Assembly (NCBI RefSeq): GCF_001618955.1
Contig: NZ_LVYV01000012.1
Location: 310,001-374,000 of the forward strand
Length of the DNA stretch: 64,000 nt
Reading direction: 5' to 3'
Source of the DNA: Tardiphaga robiniae
Lineage (GTDB): Bacteria > Pseudomonadota > Alphaproteobacteria > Rhizobiales > Xanthobacteraceae
Part shown: positions 1 through 8,515 of the stretch, piece after piece
Layout of the letters: each line of letters starts with the position of its first letter
How positions within the stretch are numbered: position 1 is the first letter of the stretch
The notes under the pieces: model-generated
Database searches by the model: none
The model's input: the letters and a program-made list of their open reading frames with translations, nothing else
Told to the model about the DNA's origin: nothing
Translations under genes and position numbers: made by a program

Positions 1-1
1 C

Positions 2-766
2 CTGATCGCCTGGCTCCTTGCGGCCATCGCGGGTGTGATCGTGCTCGCGGTGATGAACTGGGGCCGCATCGTTCCGAAGACCGAGGAAGCTCCGATCATC
101 TTCCGTCCGCCGGTCGATCCGCTGGCGCGGGACTATGTGTTTTTCTTCGCGCTTGTGCCGGGGCTGCTCGGCAGCCTGTTCGCTGCGCTCTACGGCCTTG
201 AGCGCGTGGTCGGCAGTGCCGGTATCGCTCTGGTCATGTCGGGTCTCGCCGTCGTCGTGGCGTCGGGCGACCTGATTGCACTGCGGCGCCAGCGCGTGCT
301 GCGCAAGGTCTGGGCCTTCGCCATCATCGCGCCTGCACTCGCAGCCTTCGCCAGTCTTGTGATTCTGCCTTGGGTCGATGGTCCCGAGGATGTCACAGCG
401 CTTCCCGCGCGCGAGATCGGGCGCTTCTTCGGTGAGAGTTTCGAACGTCGCACCAATCGTCCACTGTCGGCGGTCGCAGGCGATGCGCAACTCGCCGCAT
501 TGGTCGGCATGAGTGCGTCACGGCCGCATCTGCTGAACGATGCTGTGCCTTCGCGCACGCCATGGATCACGCCAGCGAAGTTCGCCGAGACCGGCGGCGT
601 CGTCGTGTGGCGCGCAGCGGATACAGTCGGCACGCCGCCTGCAGACATTGCGCAGCGTTTCCCCAACCTCGTGCCGGAAGTCCCGCGCGCCTTTGAGCGT
701 CTGGTGAATGGCCGGCAGCCCTTGCTGCGGATCGGCTGGGCGATCGTGCGGCCAAAGGCGCCCTAG
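2..766 (+). CDS. C-terminal part of polytopic membrane protein, probable GT39/ArnT-like glycosyltransferase (partial)
   Basis: Only the last 254 codons are in the window; the frame is open to the left edge, so the start given is the first complete codon and not a real initiator. Hydrophobic stretches lie at visible residues about 1-18, 45-65, 69-93 and 103-125, followed by a soluble tail of about 125 residues ending in LRIGWAIVRP. Several membrane helices followed by a C-terminal soluble domain fit lipid-linked-sugar transferases of the GT39/ArnT type, but the catalytic N-terminus is outside the window, so the family is a guess. The stop TAG overlaps the stop of the convergent uracil-DNA glycosylase gene. 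Confidence 0.55.
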   Translation: MIAWLLAAIAGVIVLAVMNWGRIVPKTEEAPIIFRPPVDPLARDYVFFFALVPGLLGSLFAALYGLERVVGSAGIALVMSGLAVVVASGDLIALRRQRVLRKVWAFAIIAPALAAFASLVILPWVDGPEDVTALPAREIGRFFGESFERRTNRPLSAVAGDAQLAALVGMSASRPHLLNDAVPSRTPWITPAKFAETGGVVVWRAADTVGTPPADIAQRFPNLVPEVPRAFERLVNGRQPLLRIGWAIVRPKAP

Positions 767-1596
767 CTGGTCCTGCCCGACGGTGCTTCCAGCGCCTTTG
801 CGATCGCGCGCAGATCCATCCAGGTCATCCGCTTGTAGGACGGCGAGCGCAGCAGATAGGCCGGGTGAAACGTCGCCAGCGCTTTGATCTTGCGCGTCCC
901 GGTGTCGTAGTCGACCCAGCGTCCTCTGGACTTCATGATGCCATCGCGGGTCTGCAGCAGCGTCTGCGTCGAGGGATTACCGAGCGTGACGAGGATGTCC
1001 GGATTCACCAGTTCGATCTGACGCTGGATGAATGGCAGGCAGATCTGGGTCTCCTGCGGCGTCGGCGTGCGGTTGCCCGGCGGCCGCCACGGAATCACGT
1101 TGGCGATATAGACCTCGGTGCGCTTCAGCCCGATGGCCGACATCATCAGATCAAGCAGTTTGCCGGAGCGACCTACAAAAGGCAGGCCTTCGATGTCCTC
1201 GTCGCGGCCGGGTGCCTCGCCGACGAACATGATCCGCGCCTGTGGATTGCCGTCGGCAAACACCAGTTGGGTCGCGGTCGATTTCAGGGCGCAGCCGTCG
1301 AATGTATCCAGCATGCCACGCAGCACCTCGAGCGAGGGCGCGGTGCGCGCGGCGTCGCGGGCGGCGGCAATCGCCACGTCCGGGGCGACCTCGACACGGG
1401 CGGGTGGGCGTGCAGGGGGCGGCGGCATGCCATTCAGCGGTGGTCGCTTCGGCGCGCTGTCGGACAGCTCCCGGGCAGGCGGCGGGAGGTCGTCCGACAG
1501 CCGGTTCACCGGCTCATCCATCAATGCGCAATCGACCCCGGCCTCCAGATAAAAGGCGAGCAGTTGCGCAACGCTGGGGTGGGGTTCAGGCGTCAT
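763..1596 (-). CDS. Family-4-like uracil-DNA glycosylase with incomplete Fe-S cysteine set
   Basis: Removes uracil from DNA as the first step of base excision repair. The 277-residue protein has a proline-rich, low-complexity N-terminus (about 1-90) and a glycosylase domain from about residue 95. Visible motifs are the uracil-pocket motif GEAPGRDED (126-134), PFVGRSGKLL, a PPGNRTP segment (172-178) and the C-terminal HPAYLLRSP motif. Against the Thermus family-4 enzyme, whose cluster ligands are four cysteines in CxxC...C...C order, this protein keeps C102 and C186 but has K105 and W170 at the other two positions. Cluster binding is therefore doubtful. Its stop codon overlaps that of the convergent upstream gene. 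The family is clear; the exact subfamily is not. Confidence 0.88.
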   Translation of the reverse strand: MTPEPHPSVAQLLAFYLEAGVDCALMDEPVNRLSDDLPPPARELSDSAPKRPPLNGMPPPPARPPARVEVAPDVAIAAARDAARTAPSLEVLRGMLDTFDGCALKSTATQLVFADGNPQARIMFVGEAPGRDEDIEGLPFVGRSGKLLDLMMSAIGLKRTEVYIANVIPWRPPGNRTPTPQETQICLPFIQRQIELVNPDILVTLGNPSTQTLLQTRDGIMKSRGRWVDYDTGTRKIKALATFHPAYLLRSPSYKRMTWMDLRAIAKALEAPSGRTS

Positions 1597-1751
1597 GGCT
1601 GGAGGTCACAGGCATGCCAGCAATCTAGGCCGGATCGACGCCCAGTGAAACGCCCCCTGTGCATTTAGGTGGTTGTTCTTCCGTCAAAAATCGGAAACAA
1701 CAGCCCTTAGAAGCGTTCTGAACGGGTTGGAAACGGGTCTGAGACGAGATT

Positions 1752-3410
1752 ATGAGCACTGAAGAACTTCCGCCGCGCGAGTCCATGGAATTCGACGTCG
1801 TCATCGTCGGTGCCGGGCCCTCCGGTCTGTCGGCCGCGATCCGGCTGAAACAGCTCAATGCGGACCTGTCCATTGTCGTGGTGGAAAAGGGTTCCGAAGT
1901 CGGTGCGCACATCTTGTCCGGCGCGGTGATCGATCCCGTCAATCTCGACAAGCTGATCCCGGATTGGCGCGAAGATGCGGACTGCCCGCTCAAGACCCAG
2001 GTCAAGGACGACCAGTTCTATTTCATGACCAAGACCGGTGGCTTCAAGCTGCCGAACTTCCTGATGCCGCCGCTGATGAACAATCATCACTGCTACATCA
2101 CCTCGCTCGGCATGGTGTGCCGCTGGCTGGGCGCCAAGGCGGAAGCGCTTGGCGTCGAAATCTATCCCGGCTTCGCGGCCGCCGAGACGCTGTATGGCGA
2201 CAATGGCGCCGTGCGCGGCATCGCCACTGGCGACATGGGCGTCGGCCGCGACGGCAAGCCGAAGGATTCGTTCACGCGCGGCATGGAACTGCTCGGCAAA
2301 TACACGCTGTTCGCCGAAGGCGCGCGTGGCTCGCTGACCAAGCAGATCATCGCCAAATTCGCCCTCGACAAGGATTGCGAGCCCAGCAAGTTCGGTATCG
2401 GCATCAAGGAAGTCTGGCAGATCGATCCGGCCAAGCACAAAAAGGGCACGGTAAAGCACTCGTTCGGCTGGCCGCTCGACAACGACATCGGCGGCGGCAC
2501 GTTCCTGTATCACTACGATGATAACCTCGTCGCGGTCGGCTTCGTGCTGCATCTGAACTACGAAAACCCCTACCTCTACCCGTTCGAGGAGTTCCAGCGC
2601 TTCAAGACCCATCCGCTGATCCGCGACACGTTCGAAGGCGGCAAGCGCCTGGCCTACGGTTCGCGTGCGATCACCGAGGGCGGCTACCAGTCGGTGCCGA
2701 AGCTGGTATTCCCGGGCGGCGCGCTGGTCGGCTGCGCCGCAGGCTTCGTCAACGTGCCGCGCATCAAGGGTGTTCACAACGCCATGGCGTCAGGCATGCA
2801 GGCCGCTGAACACGTCTCCGCCGCGCTGGCTGCAGGCCGCGCCAATGACGAGTTGATGGAATACGAGACCGGCTGGCGGTCGTCCTCGATCGGCAAGGAT
2901 CTCTATCCGGTCCGTAACGCCAAGCCGCTGTGGTCCAAGTTCGGGACCCTCCTCGGCAACGCGCTCGGTGGCTTCGACATGTGGTGCAACACGTTCGGCT
3001 TCTCGCTGTTCGGCACCCAGAAGCATGAAAAGCCGGATCGCAAGGCGCTTAAGCCCGCCAAGCAGTATCAGCCGATCGTCTATCCGAAGCCGGACGGCAA
3101 GATCACCTTCGATCGCCTGTCCTCGGTGTTTCTGTCGAACACCAATCACGAGGAAGACCAGCCGATCCATCTCAAGGTTGCCGACATGGCGCTGCAGAAG
3201 TCGTCGGAGCACGACGTCTTTGCCGGCCCGTCGAATCGCTATTGCCCGGCAGGCGTCTATGAGTGGGTTGAAGAGTCGAGCGGTGCGCGATTCCAGATCA
3301 ATGCGCAGAATTGCGTCCACTGCAAAACCTGCGACGTGAAGGATCCGAACGGCAACATCACCTGGGTTCCGCCGGAGGGTGGCGGCGGCCCGAACTACGA
3401 GGCGATGTAA
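1752..3410 (+). CDS. etfD: Electron transfer flavoprotein-ubiquinone oxidoreductase
   Basis: Membrane-associated flavoprotein that passes electrons from ETF (reduced by acyl-CoA and other dehydrogenases) to ubiquinone. The protein is 552 residues, the usual family length. The FAD-binding motif VVIVGAGPSGLSAA lies near residues 15-28. Four cysteines for the [4Fe-4S] centre are visible at 498, 521, 524 and 527 (RYCPAG, NCVHCKTCD), and the C-terminus GGGGPNYEAM is characteristic. The ATG start is preceded by a modest purine-rich sequence. It stands alone between convergent and unrelated genes, but serves the acyl-CoA dehydrogenase and other beta-oxidation genes found later in the window. The symbol etfD follows one naming practice; others use etfQO. 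Confidence 0.95.
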   Translation: MSTEELPPRESMEFDVVIVGAGPSGLSAAIRLKQLNADLSIVVVEKGSEVGAHILSGAVIDPVNLDKLIPDWREDADCPLKTQVKDDQFYFMTKTGGFKLPNFLMPPLMNNHHCYITSLGMVCRWLGAKAEALGVEIYPGFAAAETLYGDNGAVRGIATGDMGVGRDGKPKDSFTRGMELLGKYTLFAEGARGSLTKQIIAKFALDKDCEPSKFGIGIKEVWQIDPAKHKKGTVKHSFGWPLDNDIGGGTFLYHYDDNLVAVGFVLHLNYENPYLYPFEEFQRFKTHPLIRDTFEGGKRLAYGSRAITEGGYQSVPKLVFPGGALVGCAAGFVNVPRIKGVHNAMASGMQAAEHVSAALAAGRANDELMEYETGWRSSSIGKDLYPVRNAKPLWSKFGTLLGNALGGFDMWCNTFGFSLFGTQKHEKPDRKALKPAKQYQPIVYPKPDGKITFDRLSSVFLSNTNHEEDQPIHLKVADMALQKSSEHDVFAGPSNRYCPAGVYEWVEESSGARFQINAQNCVHCKTCDVKDPNGNITWVPPEGGGGPNYEAM

Positions 3411-3721
3411 CCGGTTCACTGATTACGATTGTGTGAGCGGCGGCGCCTGTCGGCGGGCCGCTACACCGGCCGTAGGTCACGATAACGCCACAGTGCGAGC
3501 GTTTTCAGGGGCAGTGGCGCAATTCGGCGGCCCAATTGCTGACAGGCTTCAAGGTGCCACTGGTGCGATCGCGCCCCCGATCCTTGCGATTGACCGCCAA
3601 ACGCGGCATTGTCGGCATGCGCTACGTTGCCGGGTCGGCTGCGCATCCGAGCCTGTCTTGCAGTCCTGCTCGCGTTCTTGCTCGATATCCTGCCCATAAA
3701 TCCTGGAGCTAGGCGAACCCT
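3411..3721. other. Intergenic region without a recognisable gene
   Basis: 311 bases between the ETF-QO stop and the TPR-protein start. I see no supported coding frame, RNA gene or strong terminator. A purine-rich GGAG about 10 bases before position 3722 can serve as ribosome binding site for the TPR gene, so a promoter for the TPR-ispE pair is expected here. Confidence 0.5.
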
Positions 3722-5509
3722 ATGTTGTCCATCCGTTTCAATCGTTTGACGCTCGCTGCCGCCACGGTCGCCGTCCTCGCGATGCCCGGTCAGCTGCTGG
3801 CGCAAACCCCGGATCATACCGGCGATAGCTCCGCCGCCCAGTTTCCCACGTCCCGCGATCTGAAGTCGCTCACCACCGCCGGCAGTTATCTGGCCGCCCG
3901 CCATGCCAGCGTCGAGCGCGACGCCACCTCGGCTGCGGCGTTTTACCGCTCCGCTCTGCGCACCGATCCGAAGAACAACGAGCTGCTCGATCGCGCTTTC
4001 ATCTCCTCGCTCGCTGACGGCGATATCGAAGAGGCCGTCAAGCTCGCCGATCGCATCCTGACCATCGACAAGTCGAACCGCGTCGCCCGTCTCGTTGTGG
4101 GTGTGCGCGATCTCAAGCTGAAGAAATACGCTGCCGCGCAGACCAATATCAACCAGTCGGTGCGCGGCCCGATCACCGACCTCGTTGCGACGCTGCTGTC
4201 GGCCTGGGCCGGCTACGGCGCCGGTGAGAGCAAGACGGCGATTGCCAATATCGACAAGCTGGCCGGTCCGGAATGGTATCCGATCTTCAAGGATCTGCAT
4301 GCCGGCCTGATCCTCGATCTTGCCAATAAGCAGAAGGATGCGGGCGCCCGTTTTGAGCGCGCCTACAAGCTCGATGATTCCGCGCTGCGCGTGGTCGACG
4401 CCTATGGCCGCTGGACGTCGCGTAACAAGGACGATGCTGCGGCGCTCGGCATCTACGAGACCTTCAACAAGAAGCTCGCCCGTCACCCGCTGGTGCTGGA
4501 AGGTATCCGCGAGACCAAGGCCGGCAAGAAGTTGGCACCGCTGGTCGACAGCCCGCAGGCCGGCGCTGCTGAAGCACTTTATGGCATTGGCGCGTCGCTG
4601 ACCCGCCGCGGCGGCGAAGACCTCGCGCTGGTCTATCTGCAGCTCTCGCTTTATCTCAAGCCGGACCACTCGCTGGCGCTGCTGTCGCTCGCCGATCTCT
4701 ACGAGTCGGTGAAGAAGCCGCAGATGGCCATCAAGATCTATGAGCGCGTGCCGGCCAATTCGGCTCTGAAGCGCAATGCGCAGATCCAGCAGGCCACCGA
4801 TCTCGATGCGGCTGATCGCAGCGATGAAGGCATCAAGATTCTCAAGGCTGTTGTCGCCGACGATCCCCGGGATCTCGAAGCCATTATGGCGCTCGGCAAT
4901 ATCGAGCGTGGCCGCAAGAAGTTTGCTGACTGCGGCGAGACCTACACCAAGGGTATCGACGTCATCGCCGCCAACCAGGACAAGCCGAACTGGGTGTATT
5001 TCTACTTCCGCGGCATCTGCCTGGAGCGTTCCAAGCAGTGGGCCAAGGCTGAAGTCGACATGCGCAAGGCGCTGGAATTGCAGCCCGAGCAGCCGCATGT
5101 GCTGAACTATCTCGGCTATTCCTGGATCGATCAGGGCATCAATCTCGACGATGCCATGAAGATGATCAAGCGCGCCGTCGATCAGCGACCGGACGATGGC
5201 TACATCGTCGACTCGCTCGGCTGGGCCTATTACCGCATCGGCAATTTCGACGATGCCGTGAAGCAGCTCGAACGTGCGATCGACCTGAAGCCGGAAGATC
5301 CGACCATCAACGACCATCTCGGCGATGCCTACTGGCGCGTGGGCCGCAAGCTGGAAGCCAAATTCCAGTGGCAGCACGCCAAGGATCTGAAGCCGGAAGC
5401 TGAAGAGATTCCGAAGATCGAGGCGAAAATGGAAAACGGTCTGTCGGATGAACCTTCGTCCTCGGCTGCATCCAACGACAAGAAAAAAGAAGACGGCAAA
5501 GGCGGCTAA
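3722..5509 (+). CDS. Exported tetratricopeptide-repeat protein
   Basis: 595 residues. The N-terminus (MLSIRFNRLTLAAATVAVLA) is a signal peptide with likely cleavage after LLA near residue 29, so the protein should be periplasmic or membrane-tethered. From about residue 55 to 570 it consists of helical repeats with TPR character; the clearest are in the C-terminal third (for example LNYLGYSWIDQG, VDSLGWAYYRIG, NDHLGDAYWRVG), each about 34 residues apart. The extreme C-terminus is charged and low-complexity (KKKEDGKGG). TPR proteins of this kind are scaffolds for envelope complexes; the partner is unknown. ispE follows after four bases, so the two are almost certainly co-transcribed. Confidence 0.85.
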   Translation: MLSIRFNRLTLAAATVAVLAMPGQLLAQTPDHTGDSSAAQFPTSRDLKSLTTAGSYLAARHASVERDATSAAAFYRSALRTDPKNNELLDRAFISSLADGDIEEAVKLADRILTIDKSNRVARLVVGVRDLKLKKYAAAQTNINQSVRGPITDLVATLLSAWAGYGAGESKTAIANIDKLAGPEWYPIFKDLHAGLILDLANKQKDAGARFERAYKLDDSALRVVDAYGRWTSRNKDDAAALGIYETFNKKLARHPLVLEGIRETKAGKKLAPLVDSPQAGAAEALYGIGASLTRRGGEDLALVYLQLSLYLKPDHSLALLSLADLYESVKKPQMAIKIYERVPANSALKRNAQIQQATDLDAADRSDEGIKILKAVVADDPRDLEAIMALGNIERGRKKFADCGETYTKGIDVIAANQDKPNWVYFYFRGICLERSKQWAKAEVDMRKALELQPEQPHVLNYLGYSWIDQGINLDDAMKMIKRAVDQRPDDGYIVDSLGWAYYRIGNFDDAVKQLERAIDLKPEDPTINDHLGDAYWRVGRKLEAKFQWQHAKDLKPEAEEIPKIEAKMENGLSDEPSSSAASNDKKKEDGKGG

Positions 5510-5513
5510 TTCC

Positions 5514-6425
5514 ATGGTTGGGGGCACGACCGGCTCAACGAGCCCGGTTCTCGAAGAAGATGCGCGCGCCAAGGTCAATCTGACCCTGCGCGTCATCGGC
5601 CGTCGGGCTGACGGCTATCATGATCTCGAAAGCGTCGTGGCCTTTGCCGATTGCGCCGACAGATTGACGCTCGATTCGGGGGCTGACCTGTCGCTGACCG
5701 CAACTGGTCCGCGCGCGCAGGAATGCGGCGACACCGCCGACAATCTCGTCATCAAGGCCGCGCGCTTGCTCGGTGAGCGCGTCGAAGGCCTGACCTTTGG
5801 GCGCTTTGCGCTCGACAAGCACTTGCCTGTTGCCGCCGGCATTGGCGGTGGCTCGGCGGATGCTGCCGCTGCACTGCGCCTCCTGGTGCGCGCCAACAAT
5901 CTCGAAATGGACGATCCCCGGGTGCTCGAAGTGGCCCGTCTGACCGGCGCGGATGTGCCGGTCTGCGTGCAGTCGCGCGCCTGCGTGATGACGGGCGTGG
6001 GCGAAAATCTGCTGCCGCTCAGCCTGCCGCGTTTGCCCTGCGTGATGGTCAATCCGCGCGTGCCGGTGGCGACCAAGGATGTGTTCAAGGAGCTCGGCCT
6101 GAAAAACGGCGAGCTGCGCGTCGGCGTCAAAGACGTGTTGAAGCGGGCCACCTGGCCTGACGAAGGCGGCTCGATCGATGCGTGGATCGTCGCTCTGAAC
6201 GCCGGCACCAATGATCTTGAAGCGCCCGCACTGAAGGTCGAGCCTGTGATCGACACGGTGCTGTCGGCCTTGCGCGATGCTGAAGGCGTTCGGCTGGCCC
6301 GGATGTCGGGGTCGGGCGCGACCTGTTTTGCGCTGTTCGGCAACGACACCGACGCGCAGCGCGCGGCCGGTGCCATTCAACTCGCCCACCCGCTGTGGTG
6401 GGTGCATGCCGGCGCGCTGAGCTAA
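5514..6425 (+). CDS. ispE: 4-diphosphocytidyl-2-C-methyl-D-erythritol kinase
   Basis: GHMP-family kinase that phosphorylates the 2-hydroxyl of CDP-methylerythritol in the MEP pathway of isoprenoid synthesis. The N-terminal ARAKVNLTLRV, the substrate-site segment RRADGYHDLES, the glycine-rich ATP loop PVAAGIGGGSADAA (about residues 105-118) and the C-terminal MSGSGATCFALF are all present. I chose ATG 5514 (303 residues) over an upstream in-frame ATG because it follows the TPR gene stop directly and has AAAGGCGG upstream; the upstream start would overlap the TPR gene by about 60 bases. The final gene of a two-gene operon. Confidence 0.95.
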   Translation: MVGGTTGSTSPVLEEDARAKVNLTLRVIGRRADGYHDLESVVAFADCADRLTLDSGADLSLTATGPRAQECGDTADNLVIKAARLLGERVEGLTFGRFALDKHLPVAAGIGGGSADAAAALRLLVRANNLEMDDPRVLEVARLTGADVPVCVQSRACVMTGVGENLLPLSLPRLPCVMVNPRVPVATKDVFKELGLKNGELRVGVKDVLKRATWPDEGGSIDAWIVALNAGTNDLEAPALKVEPVIDTVLSALRDAEGVRLARMSGSGATCFALFGNDTDAQRAAGAIQLAHPLWWVHAGALS

Positions 6426-6426
6426 C

Positions 6427-6442
6427 GCGCCGATCGCGGCGC
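6427..6442. terminator. Short GC hairpin between convergent ispE and SDR genes
   Basis: GCGCCG-ATCG-CGGCGC forms a 6 bp stem with a four-base loop just after the ispE stop and touching the SDR stop. There is no T tract, so it may act only as an mRNA 3'-end barrier for the convergent transcripts. Confidence 0.35.
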
Positions 6443-7221
6443 TAGCTGCCCCAGCCTGCGCTGTGGCCACCGTCCACCGTATAGATCACGCCGGTCGTAT
6501 AGCCCGCGCGATCGGACGCCAGAAACGTCATCATGTCGGCGATCTCGCGCGGCTTCGCGGCACGCCCGAGCGGCAGACCCTGCTGCAGCTCCCGGAAGCG
6601 GTTCTCGTCGCCCAATTGGGTCTTGGCGCGGGTCTTCATCAGCGTGACGTGACGCTCGGTCTCGACCGGGCCGGGATTGATGCCGACGACGCGGATATTG
6701 TCCTTCAGGCTCTTGCCGCCCAGCGCCCGGGTGAACGCCATCAGCGCGGCATTGCCGGCGCTGCCGCAAATGTAATTGGCGTCGAACTTCTCGCCGGCCG
6801 CGCCGATGTCGTTGACGATCACGCCATGGCCGCGCGCCTTCATCTGCGCATAGACGAGACGCGTCAGATTGATGAAGCCGAACACTTTGAGATCCCAGGC
6901 ATGGCGCCAGGTCGGCTCGTCGATCTTGTCGAGCGATCCGCCGGGGATATCGCCGGCATTGTTGACGAGGATGTCGATATCGCCGGCGGCAGCCGCCAGC
7001 GCGGCGAGCTCGTCCGGCTTGCGCAGATCGACGCCATGCACGGCGACGTCGATCTGGTGGCTGGATCGCAATCGGTCCGCCAGCGCCTGCATCTGCTCGA
7101 CATTGCGGGCGGCAAGGCGGAGATCGCAGCCTTCTTCGGCAAACGCTTCCGCGGCCGCCGCGCCGATACCCTTGGATGCGCCCGTGATCAGGACGCGCTT
7201 GCCGCGCAAATGAAGATCCAT
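6442..7221 (-). CDS. SDR-fold protein lacking the canonical catalytic residues
   Basis: Rossmann-fold short-chain dehydrogenase homologue of 259 residues. The cofactor motif TGASKGIG (residues 13-20) and the structural NNAG (87-90) are intact. The catalytic tetrad is not: aligning by the surrounding conserved text, the positions of Asn, Ser, Tyr and Lys hold K112, G140, G153 and N157 (segment YICGSAGNAALMAFTRALG). The end of the protein is normal for the family (GVIYTVDGGHSAGWGS). I chose ATG 7221 because the fold begins there; an in-frame upstream start would add 37 non-conserved residues. It is divergent from the tartrate-dehydrogenase-like gene. It may be a dehydrogenase using another mechanism or a non-enzymatic NAD(P)-binding protein. 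Confidence 0.85.
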   Translation of the reverse strand: MDLHLRGKRVLITGASKGIGAAAAEAFAEEGCDLRLAARNVEQMQALADRLRSSHQIDVAVHGVDLRKPDELAALAAAAGDIDILVNNAGDIPGGSLDKIDEPTWRHAWDLKVFGFINLTRLVYAQMKARGHGVIVNDIGAAGEKFDANYICGSAGNAALMAFTRALGGKSLKDNIRVVGINPGPVETERHVTLMKTRAKTQLGDENRFRELQQGLPLGRAAKPREIADMMTFLASDRAGYTTGVIYTVDGGHSAGWGS

Positions 7222-7366
7222 GGAATGCCTCTGGATTGCAGAAGGGAGTGTCTGCGACAGAGTTAGGCCCCTGCGGCAAAACCGGTCAACATTGCAGTGC
7301 AGCGTTGATCGCAGGCCGGCTTTGGTCCACATCTGCAGGCAGAATTACTGGCGAAGGAAACCCCAC

Positions 7367-8443
7367 GTGAGCGCACAAAAAGAATATCGGATCGCGGTCA
7401 TCCCCGGCGACGGCATCGGCAAGGAAGTCATGCCGGAAGGCCTGCGCGTCCTTGAAGCGGCAGCGAAAAAGCATCGTGTGAAGGTGCATTTCGATCATTA
7501 CGACTTCTCGTCTTACGACTATTACGAGAAGCACGGCCAGATGATGCCGGACGACTGGAAGGCGCAGATCGGCAAGCACGATGCGATCTATTTCGGCGCC
7601 GTCGGCCTACCGGCAAAGATTCCGGATCACATTTCGTTGTGGGGCTCGCTGATCAAGTTCCGCCGTGAGTTCGATCAATACGTCAATCTGCGCCCGGTGC
7701 GCCTGATGCCCGGCGTGCCCTGTCCACTGGTCGGCCGCAAGCCCGGCGACATCGACTTCTGGGTGGTGCGCGAGAATACCGAAGGTGAATATTCATCCGT
7801 CGGCGGTCGCATGTTCCCGGACACCGACCGTGAATTCGTTACCCAGCAGACGGTGATGACCCGCACCGGTGTCGACCGCATCCTGAAGTTCGCGTTCGAC
7901 CTCGCGCAGTCGCGGCCGAAGAAGCACCTGACCTCGGCGACCAAGTCCAACGGCATCGCGATTACGATGCCCTATTGGGACGAGCGTGTGAAGGCGATGG
8001 GCGAGAACTATCCCGACGTGAAGTGGGACCAGTATCACATCGACATTCTCACCGCGAATTTCGTGATGCATCCGGACTGGTTCGACGTCGTGGTTGCATC
8101 CAACTTGTTTGGCGACATCCTGTCCGATTTGGGCCCGGCCTGCACCGGCACCATCGGTATCGCGCCATCCGGCAACATCAACCCGACCGGCGATTTCCCG
8201 TCGGTGTTCGAGCCGGTGCATGGCTCGGCGCCGGATATTGCAGGGCAGGGCATCGCGAATCCGATCGGCATGATCTGGTCCGGCGCGATGATGCTGGAAC
8301 ATCTCGGCGAGAAGGCTGCTGCGGATTCGATCGTCAAGGCGATCGAACGCACGCTCGGTGAACGCACGCTGCGGACGCGTGACCTTGGCGGTCAGGCCGA
8401 TACGGGTGCTTGCGGCAAAGCTGTCGCGGAAATGCTGGAGTAA
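7367..8443 (+). CDS. Tartrate dehydrogenase/decarboxylase-like (isopropylmalate dehydrogenase family)
   Basis: NAD- and divalent-metal-dependent beta-decarboxylating dehydrogenase, 358 residues. N-terminal IAVIPGDGIGKEVMPEG, the central RENTEGEYSSVGGR, and the metal and NAD segments SNLFGDILSDLG and FEPVHGSAPDIAGQGIANP are visible. The PAKIPDHISLWGSLIKFRR region and the length match TtuC-type tartrate dehydrogenases better than LeuB; those enzymes act on tartrate, malate and related 2-hydroxyacids. Start chosen at GTG 7367 because GAAGGAAA lies seven bases upstream; translation from further upstream has no conserved residues. It may work with the nearby tetronate and 2-hydroxyacid genes. Ends at a strong terminator. 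Confidence 0.85.
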   Translation: MSAQKEYRIAVIPGDGIGKEVMPEGLRVLEAAAKKHRVKVHFDHYDFSSYDYYEKHGQMMPDDWKAQIGKHDAIYFGAVGLPAKIPDHISLWGSLIKFRREFDQYVNLRPVRLMPGVPCPLVGRKPGDIDFWVVRENTEGEYSSVGGRMFPDTDREFVTQQTVMTRTGVDRILKFAFDLAQSRPKKHLTSATKSNGIAITMPYWDERVKAMGENYPDVKWDQYHIDILTANFVMHPDWFDVVVASNLFGDILSDLGPACTGTIGIAPSGNINPTGDFPSVFEPVHGSAPDIAGQGIANPIGMIWSGAMMLEHLGEKAAADSIVKAIERTLGERTLRTRDLGGQADTGACGKAVAEMLE

Positions 8444-8465
8444 TTCTGCTTCTTGCGCATCTACA

Positions 8466-8494
8466 AAAATGCCCGGCTTTGAGCCGGGCATTTT
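8466..8494. terminator. Perfect 13 bp hairpin, bidirectional intrinsic terminator
   Basis: Left arm 8466-8478 and right arm 8482-8494 are exact complements around the loop TTG. The outer part of the stem is A4 on the left and T4 on the right, so a T tract follows the hairpin on either strand. It sits between two convergent genes and can end both transcripts. Confidence 0.9.
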
Positions 8495-8515
8495 CATTTT
8501 GGGAGTTCGCAGCGC

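Noticed and set aside
3461-5596. Long open frame on the minus strand over the TPR gene
   Set aside because: Antisense to an obvious TPR protein; its translation has no motif and arises from GC-rich codon bias.
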